Shown: piece after piece, positions 17,065 to 25,772 of the stretch
How the letters are laid out: every line of letters begins with the position of its first letter
Numbering within the stretch: the first letter of the stretch is position 1
Position numbers and translations under genes: made by a program
The notes under the pieces: model-generated
What the model saw: the letters and a program-made list of their open reading frames with translations, nothing else
Databases searched by the model: none
Told to the model about the DNA's origin: nothing
NCBI RefSeq assembly: GCF_029051685.1
Contig: NZ_JAACFT010000022.1
Span: forward strand, 1-64,000
Source: Bradyrhizobium sp. CSA207
GTDB lineage: Bacteria; Pseudomonadota; Alphaproteobacteria; Rhizobiales; Xanthobacteraceae
Reading direction: 5' to 3'
DNA length: 64,000 nucleotides

Positions 17065-18623
17065 TGCCGATGGGAGCGATTTTTCGCGGGCCGGCGCGGT
17101 TCGCGGTCCGGCTCTATCATGGGGCGCGGTGCCGGCAGCGGCACCGGGCTCGCAACGGCGACCGTGTCGCTCCTGCCTTGCGTCGTGGCTGCGGCGGGCG
17201 TGGCCGGCCTGGCCGGATCCTTCGCGGGATCGGTCTGCGGAAACAGCTTTGCGATCTTCTCCGACGGCCGCGGATCCGGCACCGGCAGCCGCGCGCCGCG
17301 GGCGACGGGATCGACGCCCTTCGGCACCAGCATCACGAAGTGCATGGCGTGGCGCAGCCGGCCCGAGACGCGGCCGGCTTCCTGGCCCGCACCAAAATAG
17401 AGATCGGCGCGCGCAGGTCCAATGATGGCCGAGCCGGTGTCCTGCGCGATCATCAGGCGGTGAAATGGTGTCTTGGCGCGTTCGGAATCGATCGGCAGCT
17501 CGCCTTCGATGAAGAACGGCGTGCCATAGACGTGGAGCGTCCTGTCGACCGCGATCGAGCGGCCCGCCGTCAGAGGAATGCCTTGCGCGCCGACCGCCTC
17601 GTCCTTGTCGGACAAATTGACCTCACGGAAGAAGATGTAGGAGCGGTTCTGGCGGCGCAGCTCCTTGGCGCCATCGGGGTTCTGCGCCATCCACTCCCTG
17701 ATCTTCTGCATCGACATCTCTTCCTTCGAGATGATGCCGCGCTCGATCAGCACGCGCCCCACGGCCGTGTAGGGATAGCCGTTATAGGCGTCGTAGTTGA
17801 GCCGGACCGTGGTGCCGTCGTCGAACTTGATTCGGGCCGAGCCCTGGATCTGGGCGAACAGAAGATCGGTCGGGTCCTTCAGCCAGGCGATCTCCAGTCC
17901 ACGGCCGGCGATCTTGCCGTCCTCGATCTCGCCGCGATCGTAATAGGGCACCAGCTTGCGGCGGCCGATCTTGCGATAGACCAGGCCCTTGTTGGGCAGG
18001 CTGACCGAGTCCTGCTTGTAGCCACGCACGAACAAGTTGGAGGGTCGGCGATACACCGGCACGTTGTAGACATCGGTCTGCGTGCGCGAGCCGTCGAGCA
18101 CCGGCTCGTAGTAACCGGTGACGAACCCGTCGGGCTCGCCGAGACGCGAGATCCGCAGCGGCGCAAAATTCGCCTCGAAGAAGGCTTTCGCTTTGGCGTC
18201 GTCGGTGAGTTCGAGCGATTTGACGTTACGGCAGGGTTCGCTCAGCGAGGCGCCCAAAGCCTTGTATTCGATCTTGGCTTCGACCTTGGCTTCGGCCGCG
18301 GCCGTCTGCGCATTGATCGAACGGCAGCTGGCGCGGAAGGTCTTGTAGGCAGCGAGATGATCGTCGTCGCTCCAGCCCTTCACGTCGGCCCAGGTCAGCG
18401 GCAAATATTGCGCACCGGGAATTTCGAACGGCAGGGGGAGCTGCGGATAGGGCAAGGCCCGCGCAGGCACGGCAGGCAATTCGGGACGATGGTGATGATG
18501 GCTGCGATAGTGGCGCCGCGCCGCCTCGGCGCCGAGCGAAAACGACGATAGCGCGACGACACCGGCGCACAGCGCCGCCGCGCTCGTCTTCAGGAAAACC
18601 TTAATTCGCGCTTCCGGTGCCAA
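17061..18623 (-). CDS. mltA: Membrane-bound lytic murein transglycosylase A
   Basis: 520 residues. An N-terminal signal-like segment (LKTSAAALCAGVVALSSFSLGA) is followed by a His-rich stretch (HYRSHHHHRPE), then the MltA beta-barrel domain (about residues 150-300) with TGYYEPVLDGSR and AWLKDPTDLLFAQIQGSARI. The 3D domain carries the catalytic Asp in IAQDTGSAIIGPARADLYFG. It cleaves peptidoglycan to 1,6-anhydro products in the periplasm. The start is probably TTG 18623, overlapping the end of timA by 23 bp, which suggests coupling. The C-terminal tail is Pro/Ala-rich. Confidence 0.93.
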   Translation of the reverse strand: MAPEARIKVFLKTSAAALCAGVVALSSFSLGAEAARRHYRSHHHHRPELPAVPARALPYPQLPLPFEIPGAQYLPLTWADVKGWSDDDHLAAYKTFRASCRSINAQTAAAEAKVEAKIEYKALGASLSEPCRNVKSLELTDDAKAKAFFEANFAPLRISRLGEPDGFVTGYYEPVLDGSRTQTDVYNVPVYRRPSNLFVRGYKQDSVSLPNKGLVYRKIGRRKLVPYYDRGEIEDGKIAGRGLEIAWLKDPTDLLFAQIQGSARIKFDDGTTVRLNYDAYNGYPYTAVGRVLIERGIISKEEMSMQKIREWMAQNPDGAKELRRQNRSYIFFREVNLSDKDEAVGAQGIPLTAGRSIAVDRTLHVYGTPFFIEGELPIDSERAKTPFHRLMIAQDTGSAIIGPARADLYFGAGQEAGRVSGRLRHAMHFVMLVPKGVDPVARGARLPVPDPRPSEKIAKLFPQTDPAKDPARPATPAAATTQGRSDTVAVASPVPLPAPRPMIEPDREPRRPAKNRSHRQ

Positions 18624-19302
18624 CCAGCTTCCAGTTCGGATCGCGAGAGGTGATGTCGCGGGCGAAAGTCCAGATGTCGGTAATGTCGGCGACCGTGTCG
18701 GCGCTGCCGTCGACGATGTTGCCGGCCTTGTCGCGGGTGGCCGAGATCATCTGCGAGACGAAGCGCACGGTGAGCTGTCCGGTGCGGTCGCGTAGCTCGG
18801 CGCCGACCAGCTCGGCCTTGTCGATCGAGACGAAGCGCGTCTCGGTCTTCTGCTCGTTCTTCTCGCGCTCCTTGATCGCCGCGTCGAAGCTCTCATAGAC
18901 CTCGGACGACAGCAGGTCGCGCAGCGCGCGCCGGTCGCCATTGGCGAAGGCGAGAACGATCATCTCGTAGGCGCCGCGGGCGCCGGACAGGAAGTGCCGC
19001 GGATCGAAGGTGGAATCTTTCTCGACGATGGCGTCGAGGCCCTGCGCCAGCGCGGTGCCGGGCTCGGTCAGATCCTTCCAGCGATCGGAGGGCGGGGCCG
19101 GCTCAGCCGTCGGCGCCAGCGGGGCCTGGTCGATCACCTTGCCCGGCATGGTCACGACGTTCTTGTCCTGGGCGCCCAGCGCATTGCGGGCGGTGCGATC
19201 GAACGGCGGCCGCTCACTGCCGGTACGCTGCCCCAGCACGCTACGCAGCCGCAGGAAGATAAAGACCGCCAGCGCTAGGAAGATGATGGTGTAGATGTCC
19301 AC
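18601..19302 (-). CDS. timA: Tim44/TimA-domain membrane-anchored protein
   Basis: 233 residues from GTG 19302 (read as MDIYTIIFLALAVFIFLRLR); the frame continues upstream but this start puts the conserved membrane anchor at the N-terminus. One N-terminal transmembrane helix (3-19) is followed by a linker and a Tim44-like domain (about 95-230; ARGAYEMIVLAFANGDRRAL, FVSIDKAELVGAELRDRTGQ, WTFARDITSRDPNWKLVGTG). Bacterial TimA proteins are inner-membrane relatives of mitochondrial Tim44. It is the first gene of timA-mltA-smr and diverges from secB. Confidence 0.88.
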   Translation of the reverse strand: MDIYTIIFLALAVFIFLRLRSVLGQRTGSERPPFDRTARNALGAQDKNVVTMPGKVIDQAPLAPTAEPAPPSDRWKDLTEPGTALAQGLDAIVEKDSTFDPRHFLSGARGAYEMIVLAFANGDRRALRDLLSSEVYESFDAAIKEREKNEQKTETRFVSIDKAELVGAELRDRTGQLTVRFVSQMISATRDKAGNIVDGSADTVADITDIWTFARDITSRDPNWKLVGTGSAN

Positions 19303-19701
19303 GTCGTATTCGCTTTCTGGTCTTTTCAGGGGGTCACTACCGGGAAAATCGATCCGGCCAGTAGACCGTTCCACGCGGGTACGGCAAGTCTACATCACCA
19401 TTTTGGCTCCGCGCGTTACGTCCGCCGGATGTAGGCACGAAATCTTGCCCGGCCAATGGCGCCTTTTGGCACAGAGGCAAGTGTAGCGCGTTTTATGCTT
19501 AAGGGGAAACCCGATCGTGGCCGGAAATCGCGCATCTTCAATCGTTTACAGCGCCCTTGGGCCGGGAAGCCGGGTTGAACGTCGCAGTTGCGGGGATGGC
19601 CCGGCAACCCCATCCGGGACCGTTCGTCCTTGTGGAACGAGGCGGCCCTATGTTAGCCAACCGCCGCGAAATTCAGCCCAATCGGGTAAGGAGAGACTTT
19701 C
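19303..19701. other. Divergent timA-secB intergenic region, no gene seen
   Basis: 399 bp. It should hold the promoters for timA (left) and secB (right). The AT-richer segment around 19485-19510 (GCGTTTTATGCTTAAGGGG) is the only base-composition feature I see. Small frames here show no recognisable protein. A Shine-Dalgarno-like AAGGAGAG lies just before secB at about 19687. Confidence 0.5.
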
Positions 19702-20184
19702 ATGACCAACGGTAACGGCACCCCTCCCGAGGCGGCCCAGGCTCCCCAGCTCAACGTGCTGGCCCAGTATACCAAGGACCTCTCGTTCGAAAACCCGAAC
19801 GCGCCGAGTTCGCTCCAGTCCCAGGGACAGCCGCCCCAGATCAACATCCAGATCAACGTCAGCGCCAATAACCTCAGCGAACAGGAGTTCGAGGTGACGC
19901 TGTCGGTCGAAGGCAAGGCCGAAACCGCGGGCAAGGTGATGTTCTCGTTCGAGCTCGCCTATGCCGGCGTGTTCCGGATCTCCAACGTCCCGAAGGAGAA
20001 TCTGCATCCGCTGGTGATGATCGAGTGCCCGCGGCTGTTGTTCCCGTTCGCACGCGAGATCATCGCGACCGCGGTCCGCGACGGCGGGTTCCCGCCCCTG
20101 ATGCTGGATCCGGTCGATTTCGTCGGTCTCTATCGCCAGAACATGGAGCGGCAGATGGCCGCTCAGCCGAGCGGTCAGGCCTAA
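19702..20184 (+). CDS. secB: Protein-export chaperone SecB
   Basis: 160 residues, full length. It is the cytoplasmic tetrameric chaperone that keeps Sec precursors unfolded and hands them to SecA. Signature segments are LNVLAQYTKDLSFENPNAP, INIQINVSANNL, AYAGVFRISNVP, LLFPFAREIIATAVRDGGFP and LDPVDFVGLY. The stop overlaps the stop of convergent dnaQ by 4 bp, leaving no room for a separate terminator. Confidence 0.97.
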   Translation: MTNGNGTPPEAAQAPQLNVLAQYTKDLSFENPNAPSSLQSQGQPPQINIQINVSANNLSEQEFEVTLSVEGKAETAGKVMFSFELAYAGVFRISNVPKENLHPLVMIECPRLLFPFAREIIATAVRDGGFPPLMLDPVDFVGLYRQNMERQMAAQPSGQA

Positions 20185-20897
20185 CCGGCCGGACTGACCG
20201 CCGGAGCGGGCAGGAACTCGTTCCAGATCGCCTTGTCGCCGAGCGTAGCAATGAAGGCCCGGTGGGCCTCGCGCTCGGCGTCCGAAATCCGCGGCGCAAG
20301 CGGCACGGCCCGCTGTCGCCGTGTGATCTCTCCGGTCACATTGACGCGAATCTCCTCGCTATCCGAGGCCAGGATCAGTTGCGACTGCCGCGCCCCGATC
20401 AGATCGATATAGACCTCAGCCAGCAACTCGGCGTCGAGCAGCGCGCCGTGCTTGGTGCGGTGCGAATTGTCGATCGCATAGCGCGAGCAGAGATCGTCGA
20501 GCCGGTTGGACACGCCGGGATGCTTGCGCCGCGCCAGCAACAGCGTATCGACCAGCCGGTCGCGCGGAATCGCCGCCTTTTTGATGCGGTCGAGCTCGGC
20601 ATTGATGAAGCTGATGTCGAACGAGGCGTTGTGGATCACCAGGGGCGCATCGCCGATGAACGCAATGAACTCGTCGACGACCTCGTGAAACAGCGGCTTC
20701 GTCGCCAGAAATTCGCTCGACAGCCCGTGCACCGCAAAGGCTTCCGCCGGCATGTCCCTTTCCGGATTGATGTAGACATGAAACGTCTGTCCGGTCGGCA
20801 TGCGGTTCAGAATCTCGACGCAGCCGATTTCGACCAGGCGATCGCCGCGCAGCGGATCGAGGCCGGTGGTTTCGGTGTCGAGAACGATTTCGCGCAT
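20181..20897 (-). CDS. dnaQ: DNA polymerase III epsilon subunit (3'-5' proofreading exonuclease)
   Basis: 238 residues from ATG 20897 (MREIVLDTETTGLDP). DEDDh exonuclease motifs: Exo I DTETTGLD, Exo II HNASFDISFINAE, Exo III HRTKHGALLDAELLAEVY with the catalytic His/Asp. It proofreads within the replicative polymerase core. It is transcribed away from the candidate origin after coaE (28 bp). Confidence 0.96.
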   Translation of the reverse strand: MREIVLDTETTGLDPLRGDRLVEIGCVEILNRMPTGQTFHVYINPERDMPAEAFAVHGLSSEFLATKPLFHEVVDEFIAFIGDAPLVIHNASFDISFINAELDRIKKAAIPRDRLVDTLLLARRKHPGVSNRLDDLCSRYAIDNSHRTKHGALLDAELLAEVYIDLIGARQSQLILASDSEEIRVNVTGEITRRQRAVPLAPRISDAEREAHRAFIATLGDKAIWNEFLPAPAVSPAG

Positions 20898-20925
20898 GTT
20901 TTGACAAGCCGTGTGAGGCGGCGAA

Positions 20926-21525
20926 TCAGGCTCGCCGTTGCGGCATCTTAACGACCTTGGCCAGGATGTCCCTGATTTGCGCGCGCACCGGTTCAAGTCC
21001 GTGTGACGTATCCACTACGAAATCGGCGCGCTTGCGCTTCTCGGCATCGGGCGTCTGCTTGGCGATGATGGCGTCGAGTTTCGCCTCGTCCATCGTGCCT
21101 CGCGCCAGCACGCGCTCGCGCTGGAGTTCCGGCGAGGTCGACACCACGACCACGGCATCGACGCGCTTCTCGCCGCCGGTTTCGAACAGCAGCGGGATGT
21201 CGAGAACCACGACCGGCGCCTTGGCCGCTTCCGCGTCGGCAAAAAATTTCTGGCGGGAGGCGCCGAGCATGGGGTGAACGATCTGCTCCAGCTGCTTGAT
21301 GGCGGCAGGATCGTGCACGACGCGCGCAGACAGTTTTTGCCGATCGACCTTGCCGTTGGCGGTGGTGCCGGGAAAGGCAGCCTCGATCGCCGGCGCCGCC
21401 TCGCCCTCATAGAGTTGATGGACGGCGGCATCGGCGTCGTAGACGGGGACGCCCGCCTCCGCGAACAATTTCGCGGTGGTGGATTTGCCCATTCCGATCG
21501 AGCCGGTCAGTCCCAGGATCCGCAT
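20926..21525 (-). CDS. coaE: Dephospho-CoA kinase
   Basis: 199 residues from ATG 21525 (MRILGLTGSIGMGKST). The P-loop GSIGMGKS is at 8-15. The family motifs PVYDADAAVHQLY, VHPMLGAS, VVLDIPLLFETGGEKRVDAV and ARGTMDEAKLDAIIAKQ are present. It phosphorylates dephospho-CoA in the last step of CoA synthesis. It is in the leftward run ppsR-maf-coaE-dnaQ. Confidence 0.96.
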   Translation of the reverse strand: MRILGLTGSIGMGKSTTAKLFAEAGVPVYDADAAVHQLYEGEAAPAIEAAFPGTTANGKVDRQKLSARVVHDPAAIKQLEQIVHPMLGASRQKFFADAEAAKAPVVVLDIPLLFETGGEKRVDAVVVVSTSPELQRERVLARGTMDEAKLDAIIAKQTPDAEKRKRADFVVDTSHGLEPVRAQIRDILAKVVKMPQRRA

Positions 21526-21548
21526 CAGCGCACAGCCATCCCTGCCGT

Positions 21549-22157
21549 TCACACCGCAACTAGCCGTTCGTGCCGCAGGAATGCAAGCAGCGGCAACAGC
21601 GGCAGGCCGAGAATGGTGAAGTGATCGCCCTCGATTCGTTCGAACAAATGGATTCCCAGGCTCTCGAGCTGATAGGCCCCGACGCTTGTCGTCACGGCAT
21701 CGCCGGCAGCATCGAGATAGGTCTGAAGCTCGGCTTCGGACATCTGCCGCATGGTCATGTGGGCCACCGAGACATCCTCGAAAACAATGTTGCCGTCGCG
21801 GGCCACAGCTACGGCCGAATTCAACGCGTGGCTCTTGCCGGCGAGCTCGCGCAATTGCGCCATGGCCTGAGCACGGCCCGCGGGCTTGTTGAAAAGACGC
21901 TCCCCGAGCGCCAGCGTCTGGTCGGCGCCGATCACATAGCTTTCGGGATGATGCGCCGATACCGCCTTGGCCTTTTCAGATGCCAGCAGCAGAGCGATCT
22001 CGCGCGGATTTGAAAGCTTAGAAGCTGCTTGAATTTCGCGTTCGTCAATGTCGGCCGTAATCGCCTTGAACTCCAGCCCGGCATTGGCCAGCAGCAATTT
22101 GCGCGCGCTGCTTTGCGAGGCCAGGATCAATGGAGATTTGGCGCGCCAGAGAGCCAT
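21549..22157 (-). CDS. maf: Maf-family nucleotide pyrophosphatase
   Basis: 202 residues from ATG 22157 (MALWRAKSPLILASQSSARK); a TTG two codons upstream is possible. It is a house-cleaning NTP pyrophosphatase of the Maf/YceF type. Motifs: LASQSSARKLLLANAGLEF, YVIGADQTLALGERLFNKP, HALNSAVAVARDG and TSVGAYQLESLGIHLFERIEG (only part shown). In many Alphaproteobacteria this gene lies next to the replication origin, as here. Confidence 0.94.
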   Translation of the reverse strand: MALWRAKSPLILASQSSARKLLLANAGLEFKAITADIDEREIQAASKLSNPREIALLLASEKAKAVSAHHPESYVIGADQTLALGERLFNKPAGRAQAMAQLRELAGKSHALNSAVAVARDGNIVFEDVSVAHMTMRQMSEAELQTYLDAAGDAVTTSVGAYQLESLGIHLFERIEGDHFTILGLPLLPLLAFLRHERLVAV

Positions 22158-22166
22158 CGCCAAAAC

Positions 22167-23006
22167 TTACTCCGTGGGCCGGTTGCGCTGGCGATCACTG
22201 TAAAGCTTCATGATCGCCGCGGCGGTTTCCTCGATCGACCGCCGCGTGACGTCAAGCAGCGGCCAATCGTGCTTGGCGCTCAGCTTGCGCGCGAACGCGA
22301 CCTCTTCGGCCACCGCCTGCCGGTCGGTATAGGTGTCGCTGCTGGAATCGGCGCCCATGGAGAGCAGGCGGTTCTGCCGCACCTGGATCAGGCGCTCCGG
22401 CGTCGCGTGCAGGCTCACCACCAGCGGCCGGATCAGCGTTTCCAGTTGCGCCGGCACGGGAATGCCCGGCACCAACGGCACGTTGGCTGTGCGAATGCCG
22501 CGATTGGCGAGATAGATCGACGTCGGCGTCTTCGAGGTCCGGGAGACACCGACAAGCACGACGTCGGCGTCCTCGAGCCCTTCGACATGCTGACCGTCGT
22601 CATGAATCATGGTGTAGTTCAGCGCGTCGATGCGCTTGAAATATTCGGCGTTGAGGACGTGCTGGGCGCCGACCCGGCCGGTCGTCGCGGCGCCGAGATA
22701 AGCCTCGAACAACTGCATCACCGGCCCGATGATCGACAGGCTCGGAACGTTGATGTTCTTGCACTTGTCCTCGAGCCGCGAAACCAGATCCTTCTCCAGC
22801 AGCGTGAACAGCACGATCCCGGGCGCCTCCTCGATCTCGTCGAGTACGCGATCGAGCTGCTTCTGGCTCCGCACCAGCGGATAGACATGCTCGACCGGCG
22901 TCACATTGGCGTATTGCGCGGCGACCGCGCGTGCGACGGTGATCAGCGTCTCGCCGGTGGAGTCGGAGACCAGATGCAGATGGAAATAATTGTTCGATGT
23001 CGGCAC
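22167..23006 (-). CDS. ppsR: Pyruvate phosphate dikinase / PEP synthase regulatory kinase-phosphorylase (DUF299)
   Basis: 279 residues from GTG 23006. Bifunctional ADP-dependent kinase and Pi-dependent pyrophosphorylase of the DUF299 family, which inactivates and reactivates PEP synthase or PPDK. Motifs: HLVSDSTGETL, the P-loop GVSRTSKTPTSIYLANRG and ALNYTMIHDDGQH. Its Caulobacter homologue (RP001 gene) forms one flank of oriC, and here too it is transcribed away from a large gene-free interval. The gene order ppsR-maf-coaE-dnaQ is conserved. Confidence 0.93.
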   Translation of the reverse strand: MPTSNNYFHLHLVSDSTGETLITVARAVAAQYANVTPVEHVYPLVRSQKQLDRVLDEIEEAPGIVLFTLLEKDLVSRLEDKCKNINVPSLSIIGPVMQLFEAYLGAATTGRVGAQHVLNAEYFKRIDALNYTMIHDDGQHVEGLEDADVVLVGVSRTSKTPTSIYLANRGIRTANVPLVPGIPVPAQLETLIRPLVVSLHATPERLIQVRQNRLLSMGADSSSDTYTDRQAVAEEVAFARKLSAKHDWPLLDVTRRSIEETAAAIMKLYSDRQRNRPTE

Positions 23007-23525
23007 AAAAACTCTTTGTATGGAGGCGGGGCGGTTTGTGGATTTCTGTGGACCTTAACCCCTCGGAAAGGGTTGCGCGACACCACGGGCGGGATAACCG
23101 CCAATTTTGTTCACACCCCTGCCCATCGGAACAAGTTCAGCGCCCGCGCAACGCAGAATCTGAATTGCGCGGACAACCCCGTTGATAGGCTGCCGACAGC
23201 CGTGCGCAAGCCCTTGAGGCTGGACGACTTATCCGGTCACGCCGGATCTTCGCGGGACATGTTGATGGATGTGAACAAACGCGCGTGAAGTGACGGACGG
23301 CATTGTGTGAGTCCAATTCACGGTCACTAAGACTCAAACCTTAAGATTCTAAAAGTTTTAGGTTTAGAAGAGCCAAGCGCGAGGATATGTGTGTGCGCCC
23401 ACATCTATGAATGAATTCTTACCGACGACGTTCTATCCACCGATTGGTGAGCCAGAGCATTTTCGCGAAATGGATCCCGCTTCGCGTCAAGAAAACGCGT
23501 CAAAACCAAAGCAGGGTTTTCCGGC
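23007..23525. other. oriC: Candidate chromosomal replication origin (oriC)
   Basis: 519 bp without a gene between divergent ppsR and hemJ. DnaA-box-like 9-mers: TTGTTCACA (23107-23115) and its exact inverse TGTGAACAA (23270-23278), each one mismatch from TTATNCACA; TGTGGATTT (23037-23045); and weaker CTATCCACC (23433-23441). An AT-rich segment (about 23326-23370, with CTTAAGATTCTAAAAGTTTT) could be the unwinding element. Four GANTC (CcrM) sites lie at 23156, 23309, 23331 and 23345. The neighbours match the Caulobacter origin interval (hemE-RP001), although hemE itself is absent here. Function is inferred from synteny and motifs, not shown. Confidence 0.7.
23453..23515. repeat. Dispersed rhizobial repeat (GAGCATTTTCGCGAAATGGA type)
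   Basis: The segment with GAGCATTTTCGCGAAATGGA, CGCTTCGCGTCAAGAAAACG and CGTCAAAACC resembles a repeat I recall as widespread in Bradyrhizobium intergenic regions. It sits at the hemJ-proximal edge of the candidate origin, just upstream of the hemJ ATG. Confidence 0.55.
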
Positions 23526-23948
23526 ATGTACGAATGGATCAAGGCGCTGCACGTGATCGCCGTCATCTCCTGGATGGCGGGCATGCTCTACCTGCCGCGG
23601 CTCTTCGTCTATCACTGCGAGGCGGAGGTCGGCTCGAAGCAGTCGGAGACCTTCAAGGTCATGGAACGACGGCTGCTCAAGGCGATCATCAACCCCGCCA
23701 TGATCGTCACTTGGCTCGCCGGGCTCTACCTCGCCTGGTCCGGCCATTGGTTTGCCTCGCCCTGGCTGCACGTAAAACTGGCACTGGTCCTGGCGCTGTC
23801 GGCGGTCCACGGCTTTTTTTCGCGCTGGCTGAAGGATTTCGCAGCCGACCGACGCCCGCGGAGCCAGAAATTCTATCGAATTATCAACGAGGTGCCGACC
23901 GTCCTGATGATCTTGATCGTCGTTATGGTGATCGTGAAGCCGTTCTAG
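23526..23948 (+). CDS. hemJ: Protoporphyrinogen IX oxidase HemJ
   Basis: 140 residues, four membrane helices. HemJ oxidises protoporphyrinogen IX to protoporphyrin IX. Typical elements are the N-terminal YEWIKALHVIAVISWMAGML with the conserved His, LFVYHCEA, KVMERRLLKAIINPAMIVTW, WLHVKLALVLALSAVHGF and FYRIINEVPTVLMILIV. It is the first gene rightward of the candidate origin. Its usual upstream neighbour hemE is not in this window. Confidence 0.95.
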   Translation: MYEWIKALHVIAVISWMAGMLYLPRLFVYHCEAEVGSKQSETFKVMERRLLKAIINPAMIVTWLAGLYLAWSGHWFASPWLHVKLALVLALSAVHGFFSRWLKDFAADRRPRSQKFYRIINEVPTVLMILIVVMVIVKPF

Positions 23949-23982
23949 GCAGCGTTCGCGATTGATCGCTCAGCGCTTCGGC

Positions 23983-24011
23983 TTGCGGAGTGAGGAGCGA
24001 TTTTCTATATT
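23983..24011 (+). promoter_or_regulatory. Probable sigma-70 promoter for rho
   Basis: TTGCGG (23983-23988) and TATATT (24006-24011) are spaced by 17 bp in the hemJ-rho gap. The -10 is one base from consensus; the -35 matches only in TTG. It would give a leader of about 175 nt before the rho ATG, in keeping with rho genes having long autoregulated leaders. Confidence 0.5.
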
Positions 24012-24193
24012 AGCGATATCCCACCCAACGCAGGCGGATGTGGTCGTGTCCGAGCTTTCCAGAGGCCGGACGCCGCATCGGGTTTGAAGCCTCCCGGCGC
24101 TCACCTTGCCAGACCTGCGGACCTTACCTTCTCACGTCCGCATTTCAGAGCCTCCTCGCACCCCTCCCAAGGTTACCCCACAGGACCACCCCA

Positions 24194-25459
<1,266 letters not shown>

Positions 25460-25772
25460 GTGCAGTGCAGCAAAGGACGGAAGGGCGCCTTCGGGCGCCC
25501 TTTTCATTTGTGCAGCTTTGCTGCAGCGAAAGTGCAGCATTATTGGCGCTTGAGAGCCAGTTCGAGACTTATTCAAGATATTGATTTTACTTTAATAATA
25601 TTCATGGTCTGCCGAGACAGGCGGCTGAGGTAGGGGTTCTTGCAGCAAATTGCTGCAGTTATATTGCGGTGCAATATGAAGCCGTTTATTGCGGGCCCCG
25701 GTGCAGCAATCCGAGCCGCAGAGCGCTGATAATGGATATTTGCCTTTTCGCGGGCAGCCGGACAAATAGGCC
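25460..25772. other. rho-mnmE intergenic region with TGCAGCAA motif cluster
   Basis: 313 bp, AT-richer than the flanking genes. Copies of TGCAGCAA or its inverse occur at 25466 (in TGCAGTGCAGCAAA, 25461-25474), 25511-25539 (TGCAGCTTTGCTGCAGCGAA and AGTGCAGCAT), 25641-25657 (TGCAGCAAATTGCTGCA, a perfect inverted repeat) and 25702-25709. ATATTGC-GGT-GCAATAT (25661-25677) is a second perfect inverted repeat. No open frame looks coding. The motif resembles the CTGC-N-GCAG sites recalled for PhaR-type repressors, but no pha gene is adjacent. Confidence 0.6.
25483..25504 (+). terminator. Rho-independent terminator after rho
   Basis: GGGCGCC (25483-25489), a TTCG tetraloop (25490-25493) and GGCGCCC (25494-25500), followed by TTTT. 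A 7-bp GC stem with a stable loop, 23 bp after the rho stop. Confidence 0.88.

Noticed and set aside
22029..23288. A 419-residue rightward frame through ppsR, maf and the candidate origin
   Set aside because: It lies antisense to clear ppsR and maf genes, has His/Arg/Gln-rich shadow composition and no domain.
23007..23525. hemE expected beside oriC as in Caulobacter
   Set aside because: No reading frame in the interval shows uroporphyrinogen decarboxylase sequence. The gene is not in this window.
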